Source: Anaerolineaceae bacterium UBA1363
Lineage (GTDB): Bacteria > Chloroflexota > Anaerolineae > Anaerolineales > Anaerolineaceae
DNA length: 49,789 nucleotides
Direction: 5' to 3'
Assembly (NCBI GenBank): GCA_002306055.1
Contig: DBRR01000025.1
Location: 1 to 49,789 of the forward strand
Positions 8,243 to 14,969 of this stretch are shown here, piece after piece (position 1 is the first letter of the stretch; every line of letters begins with the position of its first letter). The position numbers and the translations under genes are program-made. A model generated the notes under the pieces. It did no database searches. It saw only the letters and a program-made list of their open reading frames with translations, and had not been told where the DNA came from.

Positions 8243-8340
8243 TTAGGGCAGGGTTTGATGGTACCTGGACTTTTTGTACTACAACTACAACTATCACAGG
8301 TCCACACCAGCTCGATATAACCTAGGGTTTTTCGCGCCAT
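8233..8340 (-). CDS. Short zinc-ribbon peptide, likely N-terminal part of the frameshifted gene
   Basis: A 35-codon frame begins at ATG 8338-8340 with GAGGAG 2 nt upstream. It encodes MARKTLGYIELVWTC, a CxxCxC cluster, then KPCPNCG and a stop. The two cysteine pairs (TCDSC and CPNC) form a zinc-ribbon pattern, and ribbons of this type are usually followed by a further domain. The ribosome site shows that this is the real 5' end of the locus. The downstream domain continues in another frame at 8009-8242. Confidence 0.55.
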   Translation of the reverse strand: MARKTLGYIELVWTCDSCSCSTKSPGTIKPCPNCG

Positions 8341-8385
8341 AACTCCTCGCTTCAATTCGGTAAAACTAATTTTCAGTCTGGCAAA

Positions 8386-8997
8386 TTATGCATCATCCTG
8401 CTTGATAGTTGCCTGGACAGCCCGCAATCCCAGGATGGCGATCAGCGGAATTGAACCCACGAATAATGGAATGAAAGTTGTTATGGATAGTCCTAAAAAG
8501 ACCAACATCACAATTGCGATCACCAATGCATATCCAGGCTGTGACAAAATGATCGCCAAACCATTCTTCCAGGCAATCTTAAGCGTCTTTTCCTCTTGTA
8601 AGAAAAAACAACTGACAGTGTAGAATTGCCATATCAGCCAAAAAAAACCCAATCCAATCATTAATATCACCAAGACCAGTGCGACAGGGTGATCAGTATT
8701 TTGATAAAACCAGATGTTTAAACTTAATAACGTCAGAACCAGCAGGTTCAGCAATCCCCAGGGCAGACTCTTGCGCCAATAGCTCTTAACGCCATGCCAG
8801 AAACCAATGATGCCGGTGCGAATGCCGTGAGTCAGGTCCAGGGCTTGTTCATAAACGCCAAAAAGTACCATCGGATAGAGCACAACGGTCAGGCTGAGCA
8901 GAATTGCCACCAGCGATACCAGTACCTGGTTGGCCCAGTCCTTCCACCATAGTTTCATTGAATCTAAGATGACCGGAAAAGCAGCTTTTATAGGCAT
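8386..8997 (-). CDS. Membrane protein resembling the YesL/DUF624 family
   Basis: A 203-residue integral membrane protein with about five hydrophobic segments (residues about 22-48, 85-105, 110-135, 145-165 and 170-195). The amphipathic start (PVILDSMKLWWKDWANQVLVSL), short loops such as FWHGVKSYWRKSLPWGLLNLL, and the overall pattern resemble YesL/DUF624-like proteins of unknown function. I prefer ATG 8997. TATAAT on the same strand (9004-9009) ends 6 nt before it, so the transcript may be leaderless. An upstream GTG at 9024 would put that -10 box inside the gene. The gene is divergent from the hydrolase at 9046. Confidence 0.65.
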   Translation of the reverse strand: MPIKAAFPVILDSMKLWWKDWANQVLVSLVAILLSLTVVLYPMVLFGVYEQALDLTHGIRTGIIGFWHGVKSYWRKSLPWGLLNLLVLTLLSLNIWFYQNTDHPVALVLVILMIGLGFFWLIWQFYTVSCFFLQEEKTLKIAWKNGLAIILSQPGYALVIAIVMLVFLGLSITTFIPLFVGSIPLIAILGLRAVQATIKQDDA

Positions 8998-9003
8998 GGC
9001 CTG

Positions 9004-9009
9004 ATTATA
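9004..9009 (-). promoter_or_regulatory. -10 box of probable leaderless promoter for the membrane protein gene
   Basis: TATAAT on the minus strand ends 6 nt before ATG 8997. Transcription would begin at or next to the start codon. No Shine-Dalgarno sequence is present, and the -35 region is weak. Confidence 0.5.
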
Positions 9010-9045
9010 ATAGAAACAAATCACCTCGAACCAGGAGCTCTGCCC

Positions 9046-9585
9046 ATGTTGAACCCTGAAACCACTCTATTAGTCGTCATTGACGTCCAGGGCAATCTCG
9101 CCCGGGTTGTGGCTGAGAGCGAATCAGCCATCCGCGCCGTTGGGCAATTAATCCAGGGATCCGGGCTGCTTGGCATCCCGGTGCTCCTCACCGCACAGGT
9201 TCCAGAAAAAATTGGGCACACCATCCCTGAAATTGCCGGACTTCTGCCTGATCAGACCGACATGCCGCGCGTGCACTTTAGTATCTGGCAAGACGCTGCT
9301 GTTCGGCAGGCTATACGCAATTCCAGGCGCCAACAACTGCTTATTTGCGGCTTTGAAGCCCACATTTGCCTTTACCAATCCAGCCTCGATCTGATCGCGG
9401 AAGGTTTTGAAGTGTACCTGGCTGCAGACGCTGTTTCTTCACGCAATCCCTACAATAAAACTATCGCCCTGCAGGAGCTTTCCAACCAGGGTGTGCATCT
9501 GACCACCGTCGAGATGGCGCTTTTCAGTATGTTGCGATCTGCTCAACACCCAGCCTTTAAATCGATCTCCAAATTGATCAAGTAA
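9046..9585 (+). CDS. Isochorismatase-fold cysteine hydrolase
   Basis: A 179-residue cytoplasmic hydrolase of the isochorismatase/nicotinamidase superfamily. Asp13 in LVVIDVQG and Cys108 in CGFEAHICLYQSSLDL are the expected catalytic residues. The C-terminus (VHLTTVEMALFSML, then HPAFKSISKLIK) matches the ISOC1/2-like subgroup. The usual catalytic Lys, in a KTxFSM-like motif, is replaced by Arg75 in PRVHFSIW, if my alignment is right. AGGAG stands upstream of the ATG. It stands alone and its substrate cannot be predicted. The Lys-to-Arg change could alter activity. Confidence 0.85.
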   Translation: MLNPETTLLVVIDVQGNLARVVAESESAIRAVGQLIQGSGLLGIPVLLTAQVPEKIGHTIPEIAGLLPDQTDMPRVHFSIWQDAAVRQAIRNSRRQQLLICGFEAHICLYQSSLDLIAEGFEVYLAADAVSSRNPYNKTIALQELSNQGVHLTTVEMALFSMLRSAQHPAFKSISKLIK

Positions 9586-9690
9586 TCAAGACCTTTCTTG
9601 CAGGCTACCACCAATGAAAATTGAACAATGGTGCGGTTCGATCACCTGGCTTGTCTAATCCCATCTAATGCTTCTCTAATTATTAGGGGG

Positions 9691-9696
9691 TATAAT
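9691..9696 (+). promoter_or_regulatory. -10 box of the MacAB-type operon
   Basis: TATAAT 26 nt before the adaptor gene start, preceded by a G-rich stretch. Unlike the leaderless cases, a GGAGG ribosome site lies between it and the start codon. No good -35 box is visible. Confidence 0.5.
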
Positions 9697-9722
9697 CGCA
9701 AAATATTATTTCGGAGGAATTG

Positions 9723-11102
9723 ATGTCCACTGCTGATCGAACCCAAATCAAGAAAAAGAATAAAACCGGCCGCACGCTGCTGATCATTTTGCTTATCCTG
9801 GCGCTGATTATAGGAGCCTATGTCGTGAACCAACGTCGCCTGCGCAGAGCAAACGAAGCAGCCCTCGCCCAACTCGAAACTGTTCCATACACGCGTGAGA
9901 CGCTCACTTCCACCATCAGTGGAGCTGGTCCTATTCGCCCGCGTCAATCCGCCACGCTTTACTGGCAAACTTCAGGCTTTGTTGGTGAGAGGGATCACGA
10001 AGTTGGTGAAGAGGTCACAGAAGACACCATCCTTTATCGTCTGGACGATTCCCGCCTGTCCGCAGACATGTTGCAGGCACAGCTCAATTTACTCAACGCA
10101 CAAACCAGTTTACAGAACCTCGAATCCGATACAGACATTCAGCGCGTCACTTTGCAAAACAATCTGACCAACGCTCAGAAGACGCTCATCACTCTCGAGC
10201 AGAACCTGCTCGCGCTTACCAGACGCGATTGCACGGACTGGCGTCTGACCAACCTGCAGACGGCTTATGATGATGCCCTCGAGAATTACCAGAACTGGCC
10301 AACCGAGACTGGTTGGCTGCAGGTTCAAGCCGCCCGTGCGGACCTTGATTTTTGTGACCCTGCTGTCATCGCCAGCGAAACTGCCTCACTCAACAGCCAG
10401 ATCGACCTGCAAAAACAGAATATTGCCTCCTGGCAGGCAGAGTTGGACAAGATAGCTAACGGGCCTGACCCCGAGGTAAAAGCAAAACTCGAGTTACAGC
10501 TCAAACTCGCGGAAAAGCAATTGGAAGCTCAGACGATTAAAGCTCCCTTTGACGGCACCATCATCGCCCTGAATTACAACCTTGGGGACATGGTAAGCGC
10601 TGGCAGTCCCGCAGCCCAGATCGCTGATTTATCTGAGCTGTTTGTGGATGTGCCCATTTCGGAAGTTGATATCCCGCAGATCAAAGCCGGGCAGGAAGCT
10701 GAATTGGTCTTTGACGCATACTTCGATCAAACCTTTTATGGAAAAGTCGTTGAAGTTGCTACCGTTGGGGTAAACACTGCTGGGATTGTCAATTACAACG
10801 TCACTATCCAACTCGATTCAGAGCATGACGGCATCAGACCAGGAATGACAGTGGGTGTAAACATCCTGGTCGAAGAAAAACCTAACACTTACACTGTTCC
10901 TGCTGAGTCCGTCGTGAGCCGTAACGGGAACTATTACGTTTACGTCCTGCGGGATGGCATACCGGTTGAGGTCGAAGTCAAAATCGGCGCCTATTCAAGC
11001 CGCAAGATCGAAGTCCTTCAAGCAGACATCCAGGATGGAGAATCCATTCTGCTTTCACCGCCTGTCTCGCTGATGGATGCCTTCGCAGGCATGGGTAGGT
11101 AG
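9723..11102 (+). CDS. Efflux adaptor protein, HlyD/MacA-like (membrane fusion protein)
   Basis: A 459-residue periplasmic-adaptor-type protein anchored by one N-terminal membrane segment (LLIILLILALIIGAYVV). Order: barrel-sandwich hybrid first half (SGAGPIRPRQSATLYWQTSG and VGEEVTEDTILYRLDDS), a long alpha-hairpin rich in Q/N/L (about residues 115-255), the second half (IKAPFDGTIIALNYNLGDMV), a beta-barrel (VDVPISEVDIPQIKAGQEAEL) and a membrane-proximal domain (GIRPGMTVGVNILVEE). ATG 9723 follows GGAGG by 5 nt. It lies 2 nt before the ATPase gene and forms an operon with it and the permease. The three genes together are a MacAB-like exporter for peptides, lipids or drugs. In a monoderm-like cell the adaptor would face the wall. 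Confidence 0.9.
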   Translation: MSTADRTQIKKKNKTGRTLLIILLILALIIGAYVVNQRRLRRANEAALAQLETVPYTRETLTSTISGAGPIRPRQSATLYWQTSGFVGERDHEVGEEVTEDTILYRLDDSRLSADMLQAQLNLLNAQTSLQNLESDTDIQRVTLQNNLTNAQKTLITLEQNLLALTRRDCTDWRLTNLQTAYDDALENYQNWPTETGWLQVQAARADLDFCDPAVIASETASLNSQIDLQKQNIASWQAELDKIANGPDPEVKAKLELQLKLAEKQLEAQTIKAPFDGTIIALNYNLGDMVSAGSPAAQIADLSELFVDVPISEVDIPQIKAGQEAELVFDAYFDQTFYGKVVEVATVGVNTAGIVNYNVTIQLDSEHDGIRPGMTVGVNILVEEKPNTYTVPAESVVSRNGNYYVYVLRDGIPVEVEVKIGAYSSRKIEVLQADIQDGESILLSPPVSLMDAFAGMGR

Positions 11103-11104
11103 GA

Positions 11105-11812
11105 ATGGAACAGACCTCCCAGGCATCCATGCCCGTGATCGATGTTCGTAATCTCACCAAGGATTATCGCCTTGGTGAGATCATGGTTCCAGCATTGCGC
11201 GGCATTGACCTGCAGATTTTTCCTGGTGAGATGGTTGCCATCATGGGTCCTAGCGGTTCTGGCAAGTCGACCTTGATGAACATGATCGGCTGCCTCGACT
11301 CTCCCACTTCGGGTGAATATTATCTCGATTCTTTGCTTGTTTCCGACCTGAAAGATGATGAGCTCGCAATTGTTCGGAATCAAAAGATCGGTTTTGTATT
11401 CCAGAACTACAACCTGCTGCCCCGCATTGACGCCCTCGAAAATGTCACCCTGCCTATACGCTACAGCAATAACACCGCCAATATGCGCCAGCGGGCAGAA
11501 GCGGCACTCCAATCCGTCGGGCTTGGGGACCGCATACATCACAAACCTAATCAACTATCTGGCGGGCAGCAGCAACGCGTGGCAATCGCCAGGGCGCTGG
11601 TGAATGAGCCCGCAATTTTGCTGGCAGATGAACCTACCGGTAACCTCGACTCCCAATCCGGCAAAGAAGTCATGGACCTGCTCCTGAATCTCAATCAGCA
11701 GCAAAACACCACGATTGTGTTGGTCACTCATGATCCCACAGTTGCGGCGCAGGCCAAGCGAATCGTACAGCTTTTTGATGGTTTGATCAAAACACCGGAG
11801 GCAGTCTCATGA
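11105..11812 (+). CDS. ABC transporter ATP-binding protein, MacB/LolD-like
   Basis: Cytoplasmic ATPase, 235 residues. Walker A is MGPSGSGKST (residues 48-56 region), Q-loop GFVFQNYNLLPRIDALENV, signature LSGGQQQRVAIARAL (from 151) and Walker B ILLADEPTGNLDS with the TGNLDS extension typical of the MacB/LolD/FtsE clade. A histidine switch is in VLVTHDP. The stop overlaps the permease start (ATGA), so the two are translationally coupled. It energises the FtsX-type permease downstream. Confidence 0.94.
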   Translation: MEQTSQASMPVIDVRNLTKDYRLGEIMVPALRGIDLQIFPGEMVAIMGPSGSGKSTLMNMIGCLDSPTSGEYYLDSLLVSDLKDDELAIVRNQKIGFVFQNYNLLPRIDALENVTLPIRYSNNTANMRQRAEAALQSVGLGDRIHHKPNQLSGGQQQRVAIARALVNEPAILLADEPTGNLDSQSGKEVMDLLLNLNQQQNTTIVLVTHDPTVAAQAKRIVQLFDGLIKTPEAVS

Positions 11813-13041
11813 AAATCTGGCAAGCACTGAAAGAGGCTATCGCCAGCCTCTCAGCCAATAGAACCCGCTCTTTTCTGACTGTCCTTGGAATTGTTATCGG
11901 TGTTGGAGCAGTTATTGGGGTTCTTTCGCTCGGGCAGGGAGCTGAAGCAAGCATCATTGGGCAAATCGAATCAATCGGAACCAATGTGATTTATGTTTTT
12001 CGGGGAAATACCTTGGAAGACGTGACAAATCCCAATTCCCTCACCACGGCAGATGCCGACGCCCTGGCAAACCGTACCCGCGCTCCGCACATCCTTAATA
12101 TCTCCCCGGTTCTATCGGGGCAGAGCAGTGTCCGCTTTGGGGATGAGAGCACACAGACTTCCATCATGGGTGTCGCCGAAAACTATGCCGAAGTCACAGG
12201 CATCGAACTCAGCGAAGGAAGCTTCTTTACAGAAAGCAACGTTACAAACCGCAGTTCGGTTGTGGTGCTCGGACCAAAGCTCGCTGAAAGACTGACGGGT
12301 CGGCAAACCGAATTGGTAGGCACAACAGTGCACATCAACAATTATCCTTTCCGCGTGGTCGGCGTCACCAAAGCCAAGGGTGGAAACCAGTTTTCCAGCC
12401 CCGATATGGATGCTTACATCCCAATTACCGCCATGCAGCTGCGCGTCAAGCGCCAGACTATCCCCAATGCCGTGGATTTCCTGCTCATCCAGGCACAGGA
12501 TTCGCAGTCAATTGATGATGCCATGCAGGAAGCAAAAAGCATCCTGCGAACTTCTCATCGCCTTAGCAGCCGCCAGCCTGATGATTTTACGATGACCAAC
12601 CAACAGGATGTACTTTCGATCGCGAACTCCATCACAAGTATATTGACCATCTTCCTGGCTGGAATTGCTGGCATCTCACTGTTGGTAGGTGGAATTGGCA
12701 TCATGAACATAATGCTCGTCTCTGTTACTGAGCGAACACGAGAAATTGGTCTGCGTAAAGCCCTGGGGGCACGCAAATTCGATATTCAACTACAGTTCCT
12801 GACCGAATCAACGTTGTTGAGCGTTTTTGGTGGTTTGATAGGTGTCGGATTCGGCTGGCTCCTGGGAGAAATAGTCGGCGCCATCGCTGCCAATTCCGGC
12901 ACGCCCCTCGTACCACAGATCAGCCTGAACTCTGTTCTGCTCGCCACGCTCTTTTCCCTTGCGGTCGGCATCTTCTTCGGATGGTATCCAGCTCTGAGGG
13001 CTGCCAACCTGGAACCGGTCGAAGCACTCAGATACGAGTAA
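11809..13041 (+). CDS. FtsX-type ABC permease, MacB-like
   Basis: Membrane permease of 410 residues. One N-terminal membrane helix (FLTVLGIVIGVGAVIGVLSL) is followed by a large extracytoplasmic domain (about residues 45-265, MacB periplasmic core type) and three C-terminal helices including ISLLVGGIGIMNIMLVSVTE. RTREIGLRKALGARKFDI is the coupling motif of MacB-like permeases. The C-terminus (FFGWYPALRAANLEPVEALRYE) is also standard. Overlaps the ATPase gene by 4 nt. Last gene of the operon; the following region holds insertion-element relics. Confidence 0.93.
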   Translation: MKIWQALKEAIASLSANRTRSFLTVLGIVIGVGAVIGVLSLGQGAEASIIGQIESIGTNVIYVFRGNTLEDVTNPNSLTTADADALANRTRAPHILNISPVLSGQSSVRFGDESTQTSIMGVAENYAEVTGIELSEGSFFTESNVTNRSSVVVLGPKLAERLTGRQTELVGTTVHINNYPFRVVGVTKAKGGNQFSSPDMDAYIPITAMQLRVKRQTIPNAVDFLLIQAQDSQSIDDAMQEAKSILRTSHRLSSRQPDDFTMTNQQDVLSIANSITSILTIFLAGIAGISLLVGGIGIMNIMLVSVTERTREIGLRKALGARKFDIQLQFLTESTLLSVFGGLIGVGFGWLLGEIVGAIAANSGTPLVPQISLNSVLLATLFSLAVGIFFGWYPALRAANLEPVEALRYE

Positions 13042-13081
13042 ACGATCGCATAAATAATACTAAGTGCATACACAAAAAAAA

Positions 13082-13240
13082 GGCGGACCCAGAAGTCTCA
13101 ATTTTCCTTTTGGGGCGGCTAAAAGTGGGAGAACATATCGAAATAAAGCCCTCTTCTGAGGTGTATAGGTTAGTTTAAGCCCGAAAATCCAAGCGAGGTG
13201 GGGGATCAATAAATGGTTGTTTGCTTTTGGGTCAGCCTCT
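13082..13240. repeat. Possible older relic related to the IS1182-like element ends
   Basis: A sequence like the element's left end (GGCGGACCCAGAAG, from about 13083) is followed about 150 bp later by a right end CTTTTGGGTCAGCCTC (13224-13239). No transposase coding remains between them. The left end is imperfect, so this is a weak call. Confidence 0.35.
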
Positions 13241-13249
13241 AAAGGATGA

Positions 13250-13367
13250 TAACCCCCTCCACCGGAGGGGGACGGTGAAACCGGGGGGGTGGGCTGACGA
13301 CACCACCCCCTTTGATTCCCCCTCTAAAGAGGGGGTGATAGTGTGTAACCCCCTCTAAAGAGGGGGT
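13250..13367. repeat. C/G-run hairpins (dispersed intergenic palindromes)
   Basis: Three short palindromes lie in a row: CCCCCTCCACCGGAGGGGG-like at 13250-13271, then two CCCCCTCTAAAGAGGGGG copies at 13318-13335 and near 13349-13366. The same motif family recurs at 23.9 and 24.1 kb, so these are mobile or amplified intergenic repeats rather than local terminators. Confidence 0.7.
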
Positions 13368-13379
13368 AAAGGATGAAAA

Positions 13380-13586
13380 GAGGCTGACCCAAAAGGGTTC
13401 AGTCTCTTATCAAATTAATCGAGGTGTGATTCAATTAAGGACATGGACACACGAGCGATATTTAAACGATACGATATGAATCAACCACAACTATTGCCTC
13501 CGAGCCTGGACGAACTGATCCCAGAACAACATTTGGTGCAGGTCATCAACCAGGGTGCTGATACAGCTTGCTTTTGGGCCAGCCTC
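13380..13586 (+). mobile_element. Internal-deletion derivative of an IS1182-like insertion sequence
   Basis: The unit is bounded by GAGGCTGACCCAAAAG (13380-13395) and its near-exact inverse CTTTTGGGCCAGCCTC (13571-13586; one mismatch in 16). It contains the first codons of a transposase and then jumps to the right end. At 207 bp it is far shorter than a full element of about 1.5-1.8 kb, so it is a non-autonomous relic. The family is assigned from the transposase N-terminus. Confidence 0.65.
13443..13559 (+). pseudogene. IS1182-like transposase, N-terminal fragment
   Basis: ATG 13443 opens a frame reading KRYDMNQPQLLPPSLDELIP followed by EQHLVQVINQ. The LLPPSLDELIP-x-xHLV pattern is the hallmark start of IS1182-type DDE transposases. 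Homology stops after about 39 residues. The frame then runs into the right terminal repeat and beyond into the downstream protease gene on the other strand. Not functional. Confidence 0.7.
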
Positions 13587-13607
13587 TTAATTTTAAGCCT
13601 TATTCTT

Positions 13608-14798
13608 TTACTCTCGGGACCCCAGCACCACGTCCACATCCAACGTCTGCCCATCGCGGATAACGGTGAATGTGATCGTATCACCCGGGTTCTTATTCAC
13701 GACCATGTAACTCATTAACTCGCTGAAATCCTTGATCGGCTGACCGTCAACCGCGATGATCAAATCACCACCTTTGTAGAGCCCCTGCACTGAGGTCGGT
13801 ACTGTGCCGCCTCGGATCCCAGCTACATCAGCTGGACCGCCCTTTACCACCGATATTACATATGCTCCTGTGGATTGAGGAAGTTCCAGAGCCTCTATCA
13901 TCGCTAGCGACATACTCGAGTAGCTCGTCATGCCAAGATAGGGATAGGCGTAGCTGCCCGTCTCGATCAACGAGGGTACAACCTTGCGCACGATGTTGGA
14001 GGATATTGCAAAGCCGATACCGGTATTGATAGCCTCACCGCTCAGGCTCATACCCGCTGTCTGGATTGCCCGGTTCACACCGATCACTTCTCCATTCAGA
14101 TTTAGCAGCGGACCTCCGGAATTACCCGGATTGATCAAAGCGTCAGTCTGGATGGCATCGCCAGATGAGAAAAATGTGCCTGAGGAAGTCTGGCGCATCG
14201 AATCCAACACCCGTCCCCTGGCAGAAACAACACCCACTGTCATGGTGCCGCTCAAGCCATAAGGGTTTCCGATTGCAACCACTGTCTGCCCAACCTTGAC
14301 CAGATTTGAGTCTCCGAGGGTCAGCGGAACCAGCTCATCCGGATCCACATCCACCTTGATGACCGCCAGGTCTGAGTCCATATCTGACCCGATCACTTCA
14401 CCGTAAACTTTGAGCCCGGATGAGAAGTGCACCTCAAGTTTATCGACGCCACTGGCAACATGATAATTGGTAACGATGTGCCCTTCTTTATCAATTACAA
14501 AGCCGGTGCCCTGACCAGCGCCTTCGATTGTGCTATATTGCAGCGAAACAACTCCAGGGCTGTATTTCTCATAAATAGCCTCAAGGCTGTCTTCCAGGGC
14601 AGCGTACTGGGGCACGATTACTGTCTGCGAACTTTGAGTGGGTAAGATAGATGGTGCGACCGTTGTTTGCTGTATTTGAGCGTCGGTCGATGGCTCCTCC
14701 GGCGTTGTGACCCCAACCCGGGTCAAAGAACACGCTGTGGCAACAACCAATATGGACAAGATAAAAAAAAGTGTGCGTAGTCTGTTTTGTTTTGTCAT
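13608..14798 (-). CDS. HtrA/DegP-like trypsin-type serine protease, lipoprotein, one PDZ domain
   Basis: A 396-residue extracytoplasmic quality-control protease. The signal sequence ends in a lipobox-like VATAC with Cys23, so it is probably membrane-tethered, followed by a low-complexity linker (about 24-65). The catalytic triad is visible as His113 (VTNYHVAS), Asp143 (DSDLAVIKVD) and Ser227 (NPGNSGGPLL). A single PDZ domain covers about 290-390 (VVKGGPADVAGIRGGTVP, then GGDLIIAVDGQPI). AGAAGGTG precedes the ATG. A TATAAT on the minus strand at 14875-14880 is a candidate -10 box. The 3' end adjoins the IS relic. Family confidence is high. Confidence 0.93.
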   Translation of the reverse strand: MTKQNRLRTLFFILSILVVATACSLTRVGVTTPEEPSTDAQIQQTTVAPSILPTQSSQTVIVPQYAALEDSLEAIYEKYSPGVVSLQYSTIEGAGQGTGFVIDKEGHIVTNYHVASGVDKLEVHFSSGLKVYGEVIGSDMDSDLAVIKVDVDPDELVPLTLGDSNLVKVGQTVVAIGNPYGLSGTMTVGVVSARGRVLDSMRQTSSGTFFSSGDAIQTDALINPGNSGGPLLNLNGEVIGVNRAIQTAGMSLSGEAINTGIGFAISSNIVRKVVPSLIETGSYAYPYLGMTSYSSMSLAMIEALELPQSTGAYVISVVKGGPADVAGIRGGTVPTSVQGLYKGGDLIIAVDGQPIKDFSELMSYMVVNKNPGDTITFTVIRDGQTLDVDVVLGSRE

Positions 14799-14874
14799 TA
14801 TTCACCTTCTGATAGATGCAGCCGTTAGAATTCGGTTTTTCATGAACTATATCATATGCAAAATGCATTAATAG

Positions 14875-14880
14875 ATTATA
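14875..14880 (-). promoter_or_regulatory. Candidate -10 box for the HtrA-like gene
   Basis: TATAAT on the minus strand, 76 nt before the start codon, in an AT-rich spacer downstream of the fhs terminator. No good -35 is seen. Confidence 0.4.
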
Positions 14881-14931
14881 TAAATTTGGTATAGATAAAT
14901 GCTCACACCTTTACGCCCTAACTCATGATAA

Positions 14932-14957
14932 AAAACGGCTGCCTGAGCAGCCGTTTT
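14932..14957 (-). terminator. Rho-independent terminator of the lipoprotein-fhs operon
   Basis: A perfect 11-bp stem, AAAACGGCTGC and GCAGCCGTTTT with a 4-nt loop, is followed on the minus strand by a T-run. It starts 12 nt after the fhs stop codon. Confidence 0.9.
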
Positions 14958-14969
14958 CTCTGAAATAAC

